From assembly GCA_012932295.1 (NCBI GenBank), contig JAAONU010000001.1, positions 60,700,927 through 60,764,926 on the forward strand: 64,000 nt of DNA, read 5' to 3'. The translations under genes were made by a program, and so were the position numbers. Below, in pieces: positions 34,896 through 48,362 of this stretch. Within the stretch, counting starts at the first letter, position 1. Each line of letters starts with the position of its first letter. This DNA comes from Cyclina sinensis (taxonomy: Eukaryota; Mollusca; Bivalvia; Venerida; Veneridae). The notes beneath the pieces are model-generated. The model saw nothing but the letters and a program-made list of their open reading frames with translations. It searched no databases and was not told the origin of the DNA.

Positions 34896-37431
34896 AAAAT
34901 GCATTATAATGTGGGAGACATCAACAAGTGTGAAATTATTAGTAATTTATAGATAATATTTTATCTAAATCAAATTTGCTTGATTTATTCTTCACCTTCA
35001 AGTATTTTTATACCCCTCACACAGTTTTGTTTTTGTTTTATGACTTCATTCTTTTAAACAAAATGACAACTTATATTAGATAATAATTCTGTTATAAATT
35101 ATTGTTTATATTTATAAAGACACTAAATCAGCACTAACCCATGCTGAAGTTATGCATTAATGCAATTTCACTTTGGTATGCTATTTTTGACAAGTGACTA
35201 GAGAATCGCTGAAATGGCCCCACACTGTTAGGTATCTATGCTACCACTTATGGCATTGATTCGTAACGATGAATTGTAAGGGTGGGGTGTAGTAAAATGT
35301 ATTACCTTGATATGGTGATTTCTTATATAGACAAAGGAGTTCCTGGTACTTGATAAAATATAACAGTAGCTTGGGTAAAAAGACATGTTCGCTCATTGTT
35401 CGCATAACTTTTCTATGACATTCTGAGCGAAGTCAAGCCTGCGTTTTCCCAAAATATGCCAACTCATTGGTTAAACGGACATTCATCGAACTTAAACTTT
35501 GAATTATACATATTTATCTCTTTTGTGCTATAATTGTGAAAATAGAAATATACGAATGATCAGAAGGCTTAAAATATTTACCACTGTGGTTAATTATATG
35601 CTTGAAACACCAGAAGTCCGTGATCTACTTACACGTGCGGTTTGCTAATGGTGTGCGCGGTTCCCTGTTTAAACTCATAGGGATATTTTTTTCTATCCAG
35701 AATGAAGTAATGAACAAGACTATTAAAAAGTTAATGTAGAAAAGGTAAAGAAACTTTTTTTCATTCATTCAAAAATACAAAATATATACGATAGAATCCC
35801 GCTTATAAGACAATTTTGATTATTACAAAATTAATGCGCGAAATGTAGCAATTTGAAAGAACCGAACACCAAACTTTAAGCCCGGTTCACTTACAAGACC
35901 AAGTTTTGACTTTTTTCATTAGCGGGTCTGTATTGTATGTAGAATAAATAGCGAGAGAAGGATAGAGATAAAAGTACGCACAGATCCTATACAGAGTCTC
36001 AACTTTCCTGCGCCTAGGAGGAGTATGTCGTGGGGGGTGGGGGGGATTGGGAGTAGTCCAGCGATAGAAGACCGAACCCACGATTTGGGGGTAGCAATTT
36101 CCAATCCAAACAGGGATGAGAGTCTCCAGTGTCTTTCCACATTCCACGCTGTTGAGGGAGTACTGTTTTGAAGTCAGGAAGCAGACGTCGAATATTATTC
36201 ATATATTAATGTGTGAGATCTTAATTGATGAAAAAAGAAATGAGAGTTAATTCAACTTCCTGTCTCTTTATCAAGTTCTTGAAATGCATATTCGAAGATT
36301 TAGCAATCGTTCATGTTAATATATAGTATACTGGCTTTGTTAATCAGGCATCTAGGATTGTCACTGGAACCGGGACACTATACATGTATATTTCGAACTA
36401 TCGGCATTGGTCGTTATGGCTACCTGTGGCAATGGTATTTGAAAGCAGTTTTATAGAACGTTCTTAACTCAATAACTGTTTTAAGTACGTTGGTCATATC
36501 GGCCACAATAATAAAACCATAGAGAAAAAAGAGAGATGGTCGGTTTTTATAGAGGGTTGATCAGTAATGGGGCGCGAAATCACGACGAAAAGGACACGTC
36601 ACATGCCATCGGCATATTACACATGTATGTTAAGTCTTACCTATCTATGCCTGATTTTATTTTCATTTTATTCGTAAAGGCATCAACAAAAAGAAAACGT
36701 GAATGAAATGAAAAATAAGGGGTTTAATTAGAGCTGACCTTTCACCTTTCGTCTAGGGACGCCGATCTATATAAAATTTTAGAGGTGATTTACTCATTGT
36801 ATAGGCTGTAGGTTTTGCAAGACTTGCCGTTACATCAGTGCAGATAAAAATTCCAGAGGCATGAAACATGAAATTATCAACAAATCTAGAATGTGAAATT
36901 GAGTAAGACGATAGTGTTGACTGTTGCATAAGATGCACGGTTTCATTCAGATCTATGTAAGTTTATTTATGACCTTCCTATTCAACTCGATATTACAATA
37001 TTTATGGTCCTCATTAAAATGAAAAATGATGCTTGCATTTTAATAGTCTTTCATACGCATGATAATGTTGTAATAATTTCTTTCCCACTTAGATAGATTT
37101 TTCAACCTGTTCTACTTATTCTAACAAGAGCCGCTGCAATTTTCACTAAAAAGCGACCTTACAGAGTAAAATATGTGCAAAGAGGGAAAAAAGATAATTC
37201 TGTTTCACCATACCTAAGTCTAAGTACACATGTAACTTGTAATAAATAAAACAACTGTATATTTTGACTTTAAACACCCTGCATCAATTGCTGAAAATGT
37301 AGAAAAAATGATAGAAACTGTTTAGAAAAATGATCGAAAATCATTGTCACCTTACATAGGACTGCATCACAAACAAAAAAGATGAAACTAATGAAAGAAA
37401 GTATTTACGAACTAAAGACCGAGAAAATAAA
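34896..37431. other. Non-coding stretch
   Basis: No exon was recognised. A G-rich run (TGGGGGGTGGGGGGGATTGGG) lies at about 36030-36050. Overlapping minus-strand frames at 35887-36202 look like noise. Confidence 0.35.
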
Positions 37432-37780
37432 TGACTGACTGAGTGACTGACTGAGTGACTGACTGAACGAACGAACGAATGAACGAACGGACGGACGACG
37501 GAGGGACGAACGAACAAACAAACAAACGAATGAACTAAAGAACGGACGAATAAACGAATGAATGAATGATTGAACGAACGAGCTTTTGAATGAATGCTTG
37601 AATGAACGAACGAACAATCGAACGAACGAACACACGAATGAACGAATTAATGAACGAACGAACGAATGAATGAATGAATGAATGAATGAATGATTGAATG
37701 AATGAATGAACGACAAATGAGCGAACGGAAAGACGGATGAATCTACAGATAGACGAAAGAACAAATGAATGAATGAGCCG
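37432..37780. repeat. Degenerate GAAT/GAAC tetranucleotide array
   Basis: Starts with GACTGACTGAGT repeats, then about 320 bp of GAACGAACGAATGAATGAAT-type units with scattered substitutions. The 119-codon minus-strand frame (Ser/Phe/His-rich) is an artefact of the repeat. Confidence 0.9.
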
Positions 37781-39075
37781 AATGAAGTGAAAAAAACATT
37801 AAGAATGATTACGTGAAAAGTGTACTGTAGAGCTTATGAATCAGAGCGTAGGTTCAAACTATTTTTTGTGTGTGTGAACATGAAGTCAAAACATGTCATG
37901 CTGTGGTTAAAAGAAGAATGTAAAATTGTAAGGAAATCTTTCAACCGGTTGGTGAAATTTTGACATTCAACCTTTCTAATTAACACGAAATGTGGATAAG
38001 TACTTAGTATATGGTTAAAATATAATTCCTCACATACCATTCCTATAACATTTCATTCATGAATAATTCTGAGTATCTACCAGTGTTACGATCTTACATT
38101 CAATAAAAGTTGCATTATACCAGCTGAGGTAGGTAAAAAATGCAGATTACACATCAGGAAACAAACAATGTAGCTTTATTATATTGGAATTACACATTCA
38201 AGGCGATTTTTGTAAGAAGACTGTGTTTTCAGAGTTACACAGTTTAGCCCAAAACTGTTAAGGTCATTTTATCCCTTTGACGCTTCTTAAACCATAAAAA
38301 ATAGATAACACGCATGCGCATAGTTATTTTTGGACCAAAGAGCCATGGCAAACGAGGTATAAAACTTACTGATTTTTACAAAATATTAAGAACAAGCAAC
38401 ATTTGTAAATTTATTTGACTTGAAAATCCAGGTTAATAAAAATGCAAATTTAAATTAGGTTAATAGTTTCATACTTAATGATACAGCCAAGAAATACAAT
38501 ATGATATAATTATTTGAGGAAACATTCCTGGGTAATCACTTGTAAAACTTTATTCTCCTACCTAACGAATTTCTCTCGTGATGGTTACCAAGATGTAACA
38601 CAAGATGACATTAAATACATCTTATCCGTTGACCCGGGCTCCCAGGCGCAGTTAAAGAGTTAGATGACACTCAAACTCCAAAAGTAAGGGAGGTGTGTGA
38701 CATACCAAACCAAAAAAAAATCTAACAGCGACACCACAGGGAAAAGTTACGTAAAACAAGAATATCTCTGAACAAGATTTTAAAAAATCCCTGTGAGGGT
38801 GTAAGCTTAACGCACAATAAGTTTCCAAGGGGGTATATCTCTGTGAAGACTGAAACATATCCGCACGCACACACACATATAAACTGCACTATGTGTCTTT
38901 AATGTTGTCAAACCGAACATTCTTTTGATCAACCTTTTGCAGTAATTTGCACCACAACTAGCTGACCAGCTATCTGAATGTTCAGTCAATCTGTTAGTGA
39001 CATATTTTGTTCCGTGGTTCTCAAACTGTTGGAATATCTGGTAAAAGTATGTAATTGTAAAAACTCTTTTTAATA
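37781..39075. other. Non-coding stretch
   Basis: No exon was recognised. ACGCATGCGCATAG at about 38310-38323 resembles an NRF-1 site, without other promoter support. Confidence 0.3.
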
Positions 39076-39368
39076 ATAGTTTGCTACCTATTTGTCTCAA
39101 TCGGAACAGCATCGGATTGTCAATCTTGACGACGGTTCGATCCCCATCAGGGCCGGCAAAATTTCTCCGTGGTAATTGAATTAAGACAATGCGTCTATAG
39201 GTCATTTGTCGCTCACCTCTGAAGCAAGTGAGGAAGTAGTCAGTCACTTGCGGAGAAATTGGATAGTAAACTGGTTGGATACCCAGGGACACTGGTTAGG
39301 TAGACTGGCCGCAGGGATATGACCTTAGCTGATAAAACTGGCGTTAAACCCCAATAAACCTAAACCTA
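39076..39368 (+). mobile_element. tRNA-derived SINE, about 290 bp
   Basis: The head carries TTTGTCTCAATCGGAACAGC, a decayed A-box region, and B box GGTTCGATCCC (39136-39146) followed by GGGCCGGC. The body includes GTCACTTGCGGAGAAATTGG. The 3' end reads CTGGCGTTAAACCCCAATAA then AACCTAAACCTAA. The head-body-tail order and the GCGTTAAACCCCAATAAA end are typical of bivalve SINEs; the family name was not verified. Confidence 0.7.
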
Positions 39369-41020
39369 ATTTACCTATTTGTGTTAATTTTTTATCGTTG
39401 TTTGACCGACATCCCGAGATTTGTGTAGTTATTCTAGACTTTCAGTACTTGGATACATTAAATATACATATGGGGGAAAAAAAAATAATAATAAAAAAAT
39501 TAAAATAAAATAAAACCCTGGCATTTTGAGCACGGACATTTCTATCAGAATATTAACAGAATTATCAGTGGAAAACATTTTATAGAGCTATTTATCAGAC
39601 ATCTTTGCTTTTATAACTTGACGTTTGATTTGAGCTCGTGTCCTTATTCTACATTACGAAAATAAGCTAAAATGTAAAGATATACCATATTGTATTTGGA
39701 CTTGTATTCTAATTAGATAACTGATTTTCTGAAATTTGAAAAAAATCGATTCAAGATTGTTTATTATCGTGTTTCCTACCCAAAAATACTAAATAAGTAT
39801 TATGAAAACATTGCAAATAGACGGGTCTATACATCAGAAAATACGAAAGTCTTTTACGCTGTTTTCATCAATTTGCATCGAAAACATTTGAATCGTCAGT
39901 GTCAAGCATTACTTATCTTTTCTTTAGTGAAAGTCTCATTTAGAGTTTCCTTAATTAATTAGATTATTTTGACTTGTGTCTTTTTTTAATAAAAAAAAAA
40001 ACGTTATTGCGCCTTGAGATATTAAAGCGTGGCAGCCTCGTTAATAAAAAGCCACACGTTTTGAAAATCGTGTATGAAAACGTATCAACGAAAAAAGCCC
40101 GTGCTTTATATGTGTATATGGATTAAGAAATTTAACTTCTCTAAAGTCCATTGATAAACTTTCAGTATGAATGAATCTGATACTTTCTTAAATCAAACTA
40201 TCTTTTATTTATTATGACCTGGCACGATATCTTTGATTTAAATGCTACAGAACATGAGAAATTCGTAAAGTTAACATTTTAAAAAAAGTGAGTGTTTACT
40301 TGTTAACCACAAAGTATTGAGGATCATTGAAAATAATCTCACACACCTCCGATGCCTCTATGATTTTGTTTAGAAAATTTCACTGGATCATAGAGAGGTC
40401 GGAAAGACGTTTTGATGGAGGTAAAATTTCCCAAAAAAAACCCACTTATTTTTCTCATCAGTTTTTCAGTACAACCGTCGACCAGAAACTTTTCTTCATC
40501 GTAAGTGAGCTGGACCGGTTTAGCCTCTAATTTTTTAATTTTGGGTTACAGTGTTCGGCCAGTTAAACATTGAGTAACAAACATGATTATCATGTAAATG
40601 GCCAACCAGTTAGCATCATCATTTAATGGCAATGGGTTTCCAGATACGATTGCCAGCTTGATAACTAGTAGTTTTTATCCATGACAGAGGATAACCTTAG
40701 TTTAAACTATATTTTATGACAATGTTCGGCAAGATTAATAATATATCCTGTTATTTTGGTCGGCTGCTTGAATAATATAATAGCTGTTGCCTGACAATCA
40801 TGTTCTAAGTTTTCCACGAATACTTTTGGCTTGCCGAAAAACTTGTCCATGGAACTATTCGACCATTTAAGTATATCAGATGACTATAATCATCACTAGG
40901 TTTATCCATTTTCTGTGGTAATAATTACTAGTATAACAACAACTGGCTACTGAAATCGGGTTTCATTCAAAGTGAAAGCAATGCAAGTCTTCTCTACAAT
41001 GGTTTACCATCTTTAAATGG
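39369..41020. other. Non-coding AT-rich stretch
   Basis: No gene was recognised. An AAAATAATAATAAAAAAATT tract lies near 39479-39515. Confidence 0.35.
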
Positions 41021-41024
41021 AGTT

Positions 41025-41812
41025 TTTCTCCTAGTCAATGTGGTATAAATAATATGTTTTTCTCCTAATCAATGCAATAATTATGATATTTGTCTCCTAG
41101 TCAATAGAATGAATATGTTTATCTCCTTGTCAATGCGATAAATATGATGTTTGTTTCCTAGTCAGCTGAATAATTATGTTTATCTCCTAGTCAGTGCAAT
41201 AAATAGGATGTTAGCGAATGGAAAAAATGTGATGCTTTTCTCCTAGTCAATGGAATAAATATGTTAGTCTTCTAGTCAGTGGAATAGATATGATGCTTTC
41301 TCCTAGTCAGTGGAATAAATATGATGACTTAGTCCTAGTCAGTGGAATAAATATGATGACTTTCTCCTAGTCAGTGGAATAAATATGAAGACATTCTCCT
41401 AGTCAGTGGAATAAATATGATGACATGCTCCTAGTCAGTGGAATAAATCTTAGTAAATGGAATAAATATCATGATATTTTCCTAGTCAACACAATAAATA
41501 TGATGTTTGTCTCCTAGTCAGTGGAATAATATGTCTATCTTCTAGTATGGTGTTTGTATCGTAGTCAGTGGAATAAATATGTTTATGTCATAGTCAGTGC
41601 AAAAATATGATGTAAGACAATGGAATAAATGTGATGCTTTCCACCTAGTCAGTGGAATAAATATGATGACATGCTCCTAGTCAGTGGAATAAATCTTAGT
41701 CAATGGAATAAATATCATGATATTCTCCTAGTCAACACAATAAATGACATTTGCCTCATAGTCAATGGGATAATATGTTTATCTCCTAGTCAATGCAATA
41801 AATTGAAATCTA
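41025..41812. repeat. 31-bp minisatellite with CTCCTAGTCAGTGGAATAAA core
   Basis: About 25 degenerate copies with core CTCCTAGTCAGTGGAATAAA, then TATGATG and a short variable part. Units in the centre (41230-41440 and 41640-41720) are nearly identical; the edges are diverged, as expected for an array growing from the middle. A block containing GTGATGCTTT to AATCTTAGT is repeated within the array, indicating a larger duplication. Confidence 0.85.
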
Positions 41813-43138
41813 TAAACATGAAATTTCGGTTATATCTTATAAAGTTTGAAAAAAAAAGACAAAACATAAAATGTCAGAGGAATTGTCATTAAATAACGAA
41901 ATATTGGTATTTTTCTGATTTTAAATGTTATTTCTAACGGAGGGATTTTATCTTTTATGTTACAAATTTTGGCAATTATATATTAGAAAACACGTCATAA
42001 ATTTTATGGTGAAATTGTTAAGGCAAAGAATCAAGTGCAAGAGTTATTAACAAAAACAAATTATGGACATTTTATTTTGACCGCGAAGAAGAAAAACAGC
42101 ATATTCTTTACGAATTTTCAGTACCTACCATAAAAAAGTTTATGATATGGAATATGCATTTAAAATAGAAATCAAATGAAAAAACGCAGTGAACGGTATG
42201 TACTGAAACAGTAAAAAAGAAAAAGACAAGGTGACAAAACGGTTATAATGAACCACACCTTTTAAGCAGCAGACGACAATTTTATAGTATTAATTTGAGA
42301 ACTATAGAGTGATGTACTTAATATAATAGTGCAAAAAACTAAGTCTATATATTTGGCGCCGATATTATAATGTGTGTTTTATTAACGCAAATTATATTTC
42401 AATTAGTTTTTATTCTTGTGAAAACGAGCTCTAGAAATGCACCGAGTGAACCCTTTACTAATATTTTCGGTAAGGGTGGCCGTTATATAGTAAGGGAATG
42501 CGAAATCAAGAAACATAATTGATTTTTTTTCTCGTTTAATTGTTATTTAACTTTCTGAAATTGTCTTGCTACTTTAAATGATGCATATAATGTCTTAAAA
42601 TATTTTGACGTGAAGTATTTAAATGTTTGATAACATGATACAATTTTTCTTATGGTAAAAACTGATTTGAAAAATCACAAATTGCAGTCAGTGCATGCAT
42701 AAAGAAAAGCTCCCTTCTGTTAGTAAACTTCGAAGCATTTTAGCAGGTATGGGATATCTATTTCATTTTTTTTGACTGGTTTGCCAGTATCTAGTTACCT
42801 TTTGTTTCGTTTTGTTATTAATAATTATTTGTATGATAATTAAACTTAACAATGTGATAATTTATAAAAGAAGGTAAGATTATGTAAATGTTAGAGATTA
42901 TCATTTTCATGAGTATTTTGAGACAATGGAGACGTTTGTCAAAAAAATCATTTTCATGTAGGACTTGCATATCGTTTTCACACGAAATACAGACGCACAA
43001 ATCTTGAATGGGAAACTGATGGGATTTTCATGGATTTATTTTCTTTAATATACTGCACATATTTAAGTTATCCTACATATTTTAGCTTATTACACTGATT
43101 TGAGAATAAAGAGCTACATAGATAATCATTTTTTTCAG
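41813..43138 (+). other. 5' flank of noggin
   Basis: AT-rich, no other exon seen. A possible splice acceptor TTTTTTTCAG ends at 43138, 19 bp before the noggin ATG. A non-coding first exon upstream is thus possible but was not located. Confidence 0.4.
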
Positions 43139-43157
43139 GTCTGATGAAGAAGACACA

Positions 43158-43895
43158 ATGAACGTAGTTCGCTTGAGAATTTTGATGTTGGTTACATTAG
43201 TAGAGCTAGGGGGCGCCACTCACGCCTTTCTTCACCTTCTGCAGGAAGCAGATTACGATGTGAACTCTGACCCCATGGCATTTCATCGGCGAGGCACCTC
43301 CCGGCCAGCCCCCTCTGATAAACTTCCGGTTCTTGACTTAATAGAGAATCCAAGCGCGGTGTTTGATCCGCCAGAGTCCGAATTAAATCATAGAAAGCTT
43401 AGAAAGGCGTTAGGTAAAGATTTTGACTCGGAGTTTATGGGTATAGGCCGTCCAATCTTAGCCGTTTTCAAACCAAATGGAACGGTTACGATAAAAAAGC
43501 GGAAAGGACGGCCGAAAGAGAGACGTCCGGATTACATTCAAAATGTAGGAAAACCAATCAGATACGGAAACGAGATGAGACTTCCGGGGTTAAAGGTCAA
43601 CAGAAAGACCAAAAGAAAAGTTAAGAAATATATGTGGAATTATACACACTGTCCAGTTGTTTATGCGTGGAAAGATTTGGGTATAAGGTTTTGGCCGCAG
43701 TGGATAAAAGAAGGACACTGTTACAACGGGCGGTCGTGTTCTATACCACCGGGTATGAGTTGTCGACCGACGGGGTCAGAAACTAGAACAATTTTCAGAT
43801 GGCATTGTCAGCTGGAGAAGAAAGGTCAGTTAATGAAATGCAAATGGATTAGAATCCACTATCCGATTATAACAGAGTGTTCGTGTTCATGTTAG
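43158..43895 (+). CDS. nog: Noggin, secreted BMP antagonist
   Basis: A 245-residue noggin in a single uninterrupted frame. Noggin is known to bind BMP ligands outside the cell as a disulphide-linked dimer and block both receptor sites. Seen: a signal peptide at about 1-23 with probable cleavage after THA, and the BMP-clasping motif RPAPSDKLPVLDLIENP (49-65) followed by FDP. Two basic patches come next, KKRKGRPKERR (113-123) and NRKTKRKVKK (148-157), the second aligning with the heparin-binding region of vertebrate noggin. The cystine-knot domain holds nine cysteines (165, 188, 194, 202, 217, 228, 241, 243, 245), including CPVVYAWKDLG, RFWPQW and the C-terminal ECSCSC. N-glycosylation sequons lie at 107 and 161. 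Length and cysteine pattern match the family. The retained RPAPSD motif marks it as canonical noggin rather than a noggin-like form. The ATG at 43158 is chosen because the signal peptide starts there. No close coding neighbour. Confidence 0.97.
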   Translation: MNVVRLRILMLVTLVELGGATHAFLHLLQEADYDVNSDPMAFHRRGTSRPAPSDKLPVLDLIENPSAVFDPPESELNHRKLRKALGKDFDSEFMGIGRPILAVFKPNGTVTIKKRKGRPKERRPDYIQNVGKPIRYGNEMRLPGLKVNRKTKRKVKKYMWNYTHCPVVYAWKDLGIRFWPQWIKEGHCYNGRSCSIPPGMSCRPTGSETRTIFRWHCQLEKKGQLMKCKWIRIHYPIITECSCSC

Positions 43896-45319
43896 GATTG
43901 CAAATACAATACTTGTGTAGCAGTCTACTTGTTTTGTAAATATTCAAACATTTATAATACGGGTTTCTTCTGTCACTTTTTGTGGTGGCACTAACAACAG
44001 ACAAACATGTGACACTACACATCCAATAGAAATGGACATTATGATAACATTTGTTGTGGCACAATTGCAGAGACAACAACAATCGTGACACAAACTGTAA
44101 ACAAAAATAATGTTACACCATCAACTGTGACATAAACTACCGAAGAAGATAATGTGACACCATTTATGGTGACACCAACTGCAGATAGAGCTAATGTTTA
44201 TTGTTGATTATTTCTGTGTGTGTTTGGTATCTTGTACGTATTTATTGTATTATATTAAGGTGTGAAGGAGTATCCATCCTTTTTCTTCTTCTAGGTTTTA
44301 TGTTAATACGGAGTGTTTAAACAGTGGGATATTGGCCAGTCGTCTTATCATGATCATACAATACTAGATAGGAAGGAAATCTGATTGTGAAAAGTTAAGA
44401 AATATTGCACTTAAAGTAGATAAATTGGTTTGGTGACACAATGACAATTTGTTCATTCACAGGGATATCATCTGATAGAAAAATGAGATTTAATTGGATT
44501 TAAGTAACCTGCTTAGGAGTGTTTAGAACTGGTATCAAAATATGAAAAAGACCCCCCAAAAAACAACAAAAAACAAAACAAACGAACAGCCAAAACAACA
44601 AGAAAAACAAAAAACACACTTTAAACCACAACAAACAAAACAACAAACAAGCAAATATGAAAACAAAACTGGTTACAACAACAAGAAATTTTGACATTTT
44701 TAAATTTAAATTGCTCATTTAGTAATTTTTTCGCGGAAGAAATTTCAAGACAAAAAAAAAATTAAATAACAACAACTCCTTTGAACTTTTTTATTTTTAA
44801 GCCTTTCTTTGTGTGGTAAAGTAACTGAAAAAAAATGAAAATGACGTTTGAAATAACATATATTTTTTGAAAGAGTCTTTGAATATTTCGGGAAAAATCA
44901 TATTATATCGTTCTCATTTATTCTGTATAGAGTAGCTCTAGAGCTGTCTGTTTATAATATGAATTATTTAGTTTCACTTTGAAGAGTTATCTTAACCGTT
45001 TAAATATCTCGTAGAAAGTAGCTGGAAAAAAACTGAATTGCTGTCTGATATTTAGAACTTTTTGTTATGTCAACAAATTTACTTTTAAATCAAACAATTG
45101 ATTTCCATATAAAAACACAGTTTACACAAAAATTTGATTTTATAGTCATACACCTTGTATGCCAAAGCATCGGTTTTATTTCAGTATTAACATCATTAAA
45201 TATTTTTGTTGCTGTTTTTTTTATTCTTATCGGATAGAACTTTTCAAGACTTATGAAAATTTTCGAAGCTGTTAATGTAAGTGAAATACGCTTTTGGTTG
45301 ATAAAAACACTACAGAATC

Positions 45320-45367
<48 letters not shown>

Positions 45368-46540
45368 CTCGTGTCGCTTCTTTATTTCCTTCTTAATCTC
45401 AAAACCTTTATTGTTATTGTCAAAGGGCATCACATTTGGTTCTGTTTAGTCTAAAGGATGTTTTTAATCAATTATAAACATAAATGGCCAAGATGTTGCT
45501 GTATCAGCAAGGTCAGCAATATATAATCTGTCTTGCAAAACCTTTGAAAATTTTTGAAATATTAGTTCGCATAATAAATGGCATAGTTCTGTAGCTTTTC
45601 TCAACATGTTTATATGCACAGGTGTCTGTTTGCCTGTTCGTCCGTCATTTGCTGGTTAACTTACAAGTCAGTGATTTGGACACTCTAGATGGACTCGGGG
45701 ACTAAATGCGAAAAGGTCTCTTCGCACAAAGCGGACTTGCTACAAAACTTATATCAGGCATTGTCCTTTACCATCAAAGCGTTTGCAAAACAATATATAA
45801 TAACAAACTACCGATACAGGCGAACTACTGCAACAGCATTTGTGTGTACCTCAAAGTTTGTGTGTACATGAAAGTCAGTTTTTTATAACTGGGAGAAGCA
45901 ACATTTCTTCTACGTTCTGTGTCTTGATGTACTTGAGAAAAAACTGTTATGTGAATAAATTGTAAATTATTAAAGAATGGTCTTCAAGTTATTTTTCATA
46001 TCCATAGAAAAGCAAGAATTTCATTAAAGAGTTTTCTTTATTCTCGTGTATCACCTCAGACAGTTTAAAGGCATAGTCTTACACTGATAAAATAACAGAT
46101 GTGGTGCAGCTATGTTGGTAACGAACACTTCCATTATTGAAGCAGATAAACGCAAGCCCAAATCTACAAATATGCAGGGAACACCGTCGGTTTCACTAAC
46201 TTGATGATATATCCACCAAATGAAAATTAGCTACGGTCAAGGCTCTAGGCAATTGTTATTTCATTATAGGTATGAGGAATGTCCAGTGTCTGTTATCAAG
46301 TTGATGCTTGTTAAAGAATAGTTGAAAATTCAAATACAGATCTTTTCTTTTTCGAGAGGAGACATTTCCGATACAGCTAAGTACTTTTATTGAGTTGAAG
46401 TATCTAGATCACAGGTAGATAGGTACTTCTTTTCAGTAGATTTTTTTTAATGTTTCCATGGTATTTCGAGGAAAGATATTGTTTTCGTTGTTTTTGATAC
46501 TGTACGAATACCTGATGGAGTAATGTTTCAGTGGATGTCT
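43896..46540 (+). other. Noggin 3' region, no further gene seen
   Basis: AT-rich. Short TGTGACACCA-like phrases recur near 44005-44170. AATAAA signals occur at 45573-45578 and 45954-45959, but none close to the stop codon, so the 3' UTR length is unknown. A run of AAAACAACAAA words lies at 44560-44690. No coding exon was recognised. Confidence 0.4.
45321..45362. repeat. (GT)n microsatellite
   Basis: About 21 uninterrupted TG/GT dinucleotides. Confidence 0.95.
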
Positions 46541-47572
46541 ATACCTACTTACCTACCTAAACGTACCTATCTATGTATACCTTACCTACCTACCTACCTA
46601 CCTTTACCTACGTACCTATACCTACCTATAACTACCTACCTATACCTACCTACCTATCTATACCTACCTACCTATACCTGCCTACCTACCTATACCTACC
46701 TACCTATACCTGCCTACCTACCTACCTATACCTGCCTACCTACCTACCTATACCTACCTACCTTACCTATACGTACCTACCTATAACTACCTATCTATAC
46801 CTGCCTACCTACCTACCTATACCTACCTACCTACCTACCTATACCTACCTACCTATACCTGCCTACCTACCTATAACTACCTACCTTACCTATACGTACC
46901 TACCTATAACTACCTATCTATACCTACCTACCTTACCTATACGTACCTACCTATAACTACCTACCTATACCTACCTACCTATAACTACCTACCTATACCT
47001 GCCTACCTACCTACCTATACCTACCTACCTACCTATACCTACCTACCTATACCTGCCTACCTACCTATTACTACCTACCTATACCTGCCTGCCTACCTAC
47101 CTACCTATACCTACCTACCTTACCTATATGACATACGTACGTACCTACCTACCTATTACCTACCTACCTACCTACCTATAACTACCTACCTATACCTACC
47201 TACCTACCTATACCTACCTACCTATACCTGCCTACCTACCTATACCTACCTACCTTACCTATACGTACATACGTACGTACCTACCTACCTATTACCTACC
47301 TACCTACCTACATATAACTACCTACCTATACCTACCTATAACTACCTACCTATACCTACTTACTTATACCTGCCAACCTATACCTGCCAACCTACCTACC
47401 TATACCTACTCACCTACCTATACCTACTCACCTACCTATACCTAGCTACCTACCTATACCTACCTACCTACCTATACCTACTTACCTATACCTAGCTACC
47501 TACCTCTACCTACCTACCTACCCACACCTACCTACCTTCCTATACCTAGCTACCTACCTATACCTACCTGTT
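46541..47572. repeat. About 1 kb CCTA tetranucleotide array
   Basis: CCTACCTACCTATACCTACC-type repeats with regular ATAC, TAAC and TGCC variants. Larger blocks such as CCTTACCTATACGTACCTAC recur near 46762, 46883, 46931 and 47253, showing higher-order duplication. The two long frames of Leu-Pro-Thr-Tyr repeats are not genes. Confidence 0.95.
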
Positions 47573-48362
47573 TTCTTTCACGCACAGTTATGGCTTTCTG
47601 ACTTGAGTATTTTTTTTCTTGTAACTGTAACATAAAGCACAAATAAGGACGATTCTCTCTCTCTCTCTTTTCTCTCTCTCTCTCTCTCCATCCCTTCCGC
47701 TTCTCTCTTTGGAGGGGGCTTCATTGACGGATAGCGAGTTTATTGCTTTATTTTGTGGATTTTTTGTAACATTTTTTTGGAATAATTGCACATATAGGAA
47801 CTAGCATTAAACTAGCGGATTTTTATGTTGTTTTTGTTGTTGCTTTTTTCATGAACATAGACGGATCGAGGATTTCTTTTTTTGGTATTTCACGCACAAT
47901 TAGGGACTATTTCTAACTGGAAAGTGTGCGGTTCTTTGGTTTATCATGCAATGGAAGGAAATATATTGAGAGGATTACCTTGTTACATCAAGCAATTAAT
48001 AGCACTCCTTATATTTTCTCGCGGAACAGAAAAAAGACCGTGGTTTGGCAATTTTGTACAAGATTCGTTCAAAATTTTATTTGAATTGTAGGGTCAGGGT
48101 CAGAGACTTGGAGGACTAGCTGTTTTCCTGATTTATAGTTCAAGGGAAACAACTCGAAAAGTTTTACAACACATTACGGTAAAGGTTATATGTAAATCAA
48201 TATAATGTTTCGCTCTTTCTTGCTATCATTTAACTTTAGCATAACGCTGCACAAAGTCAACCCCAGTTAGAAAAATAATAACATAAAAAACAGAACATGG
48301 CAAAAATCAATACCAAAAGATTAAAAATAATGAAAATCTTCGAAAGACACGGCCACCCATAT
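47573..48362. other. Non-coding stretch with a CT tract
   Basis: A CTCTCTCTCT tract lies at about 47655-47690. No exon was recognised. Confidence 0.4.

Noticed and set aside
34692..34952. Asn/Thr-rich 86-codon frame
   Set aside because: Product of the CAA repeat.
37405..37764. 119-codon Ser/Phe/His-rich minus-strand frame
   Set aside because: Translation of a degenerate tetranucleotide repeat.
46523..46956. Long frames of Leu-Pro-Thr-Tyr repeats
   Set aside because: Direct translation of the CCTA array in several frames; no start context, no conservation signal.
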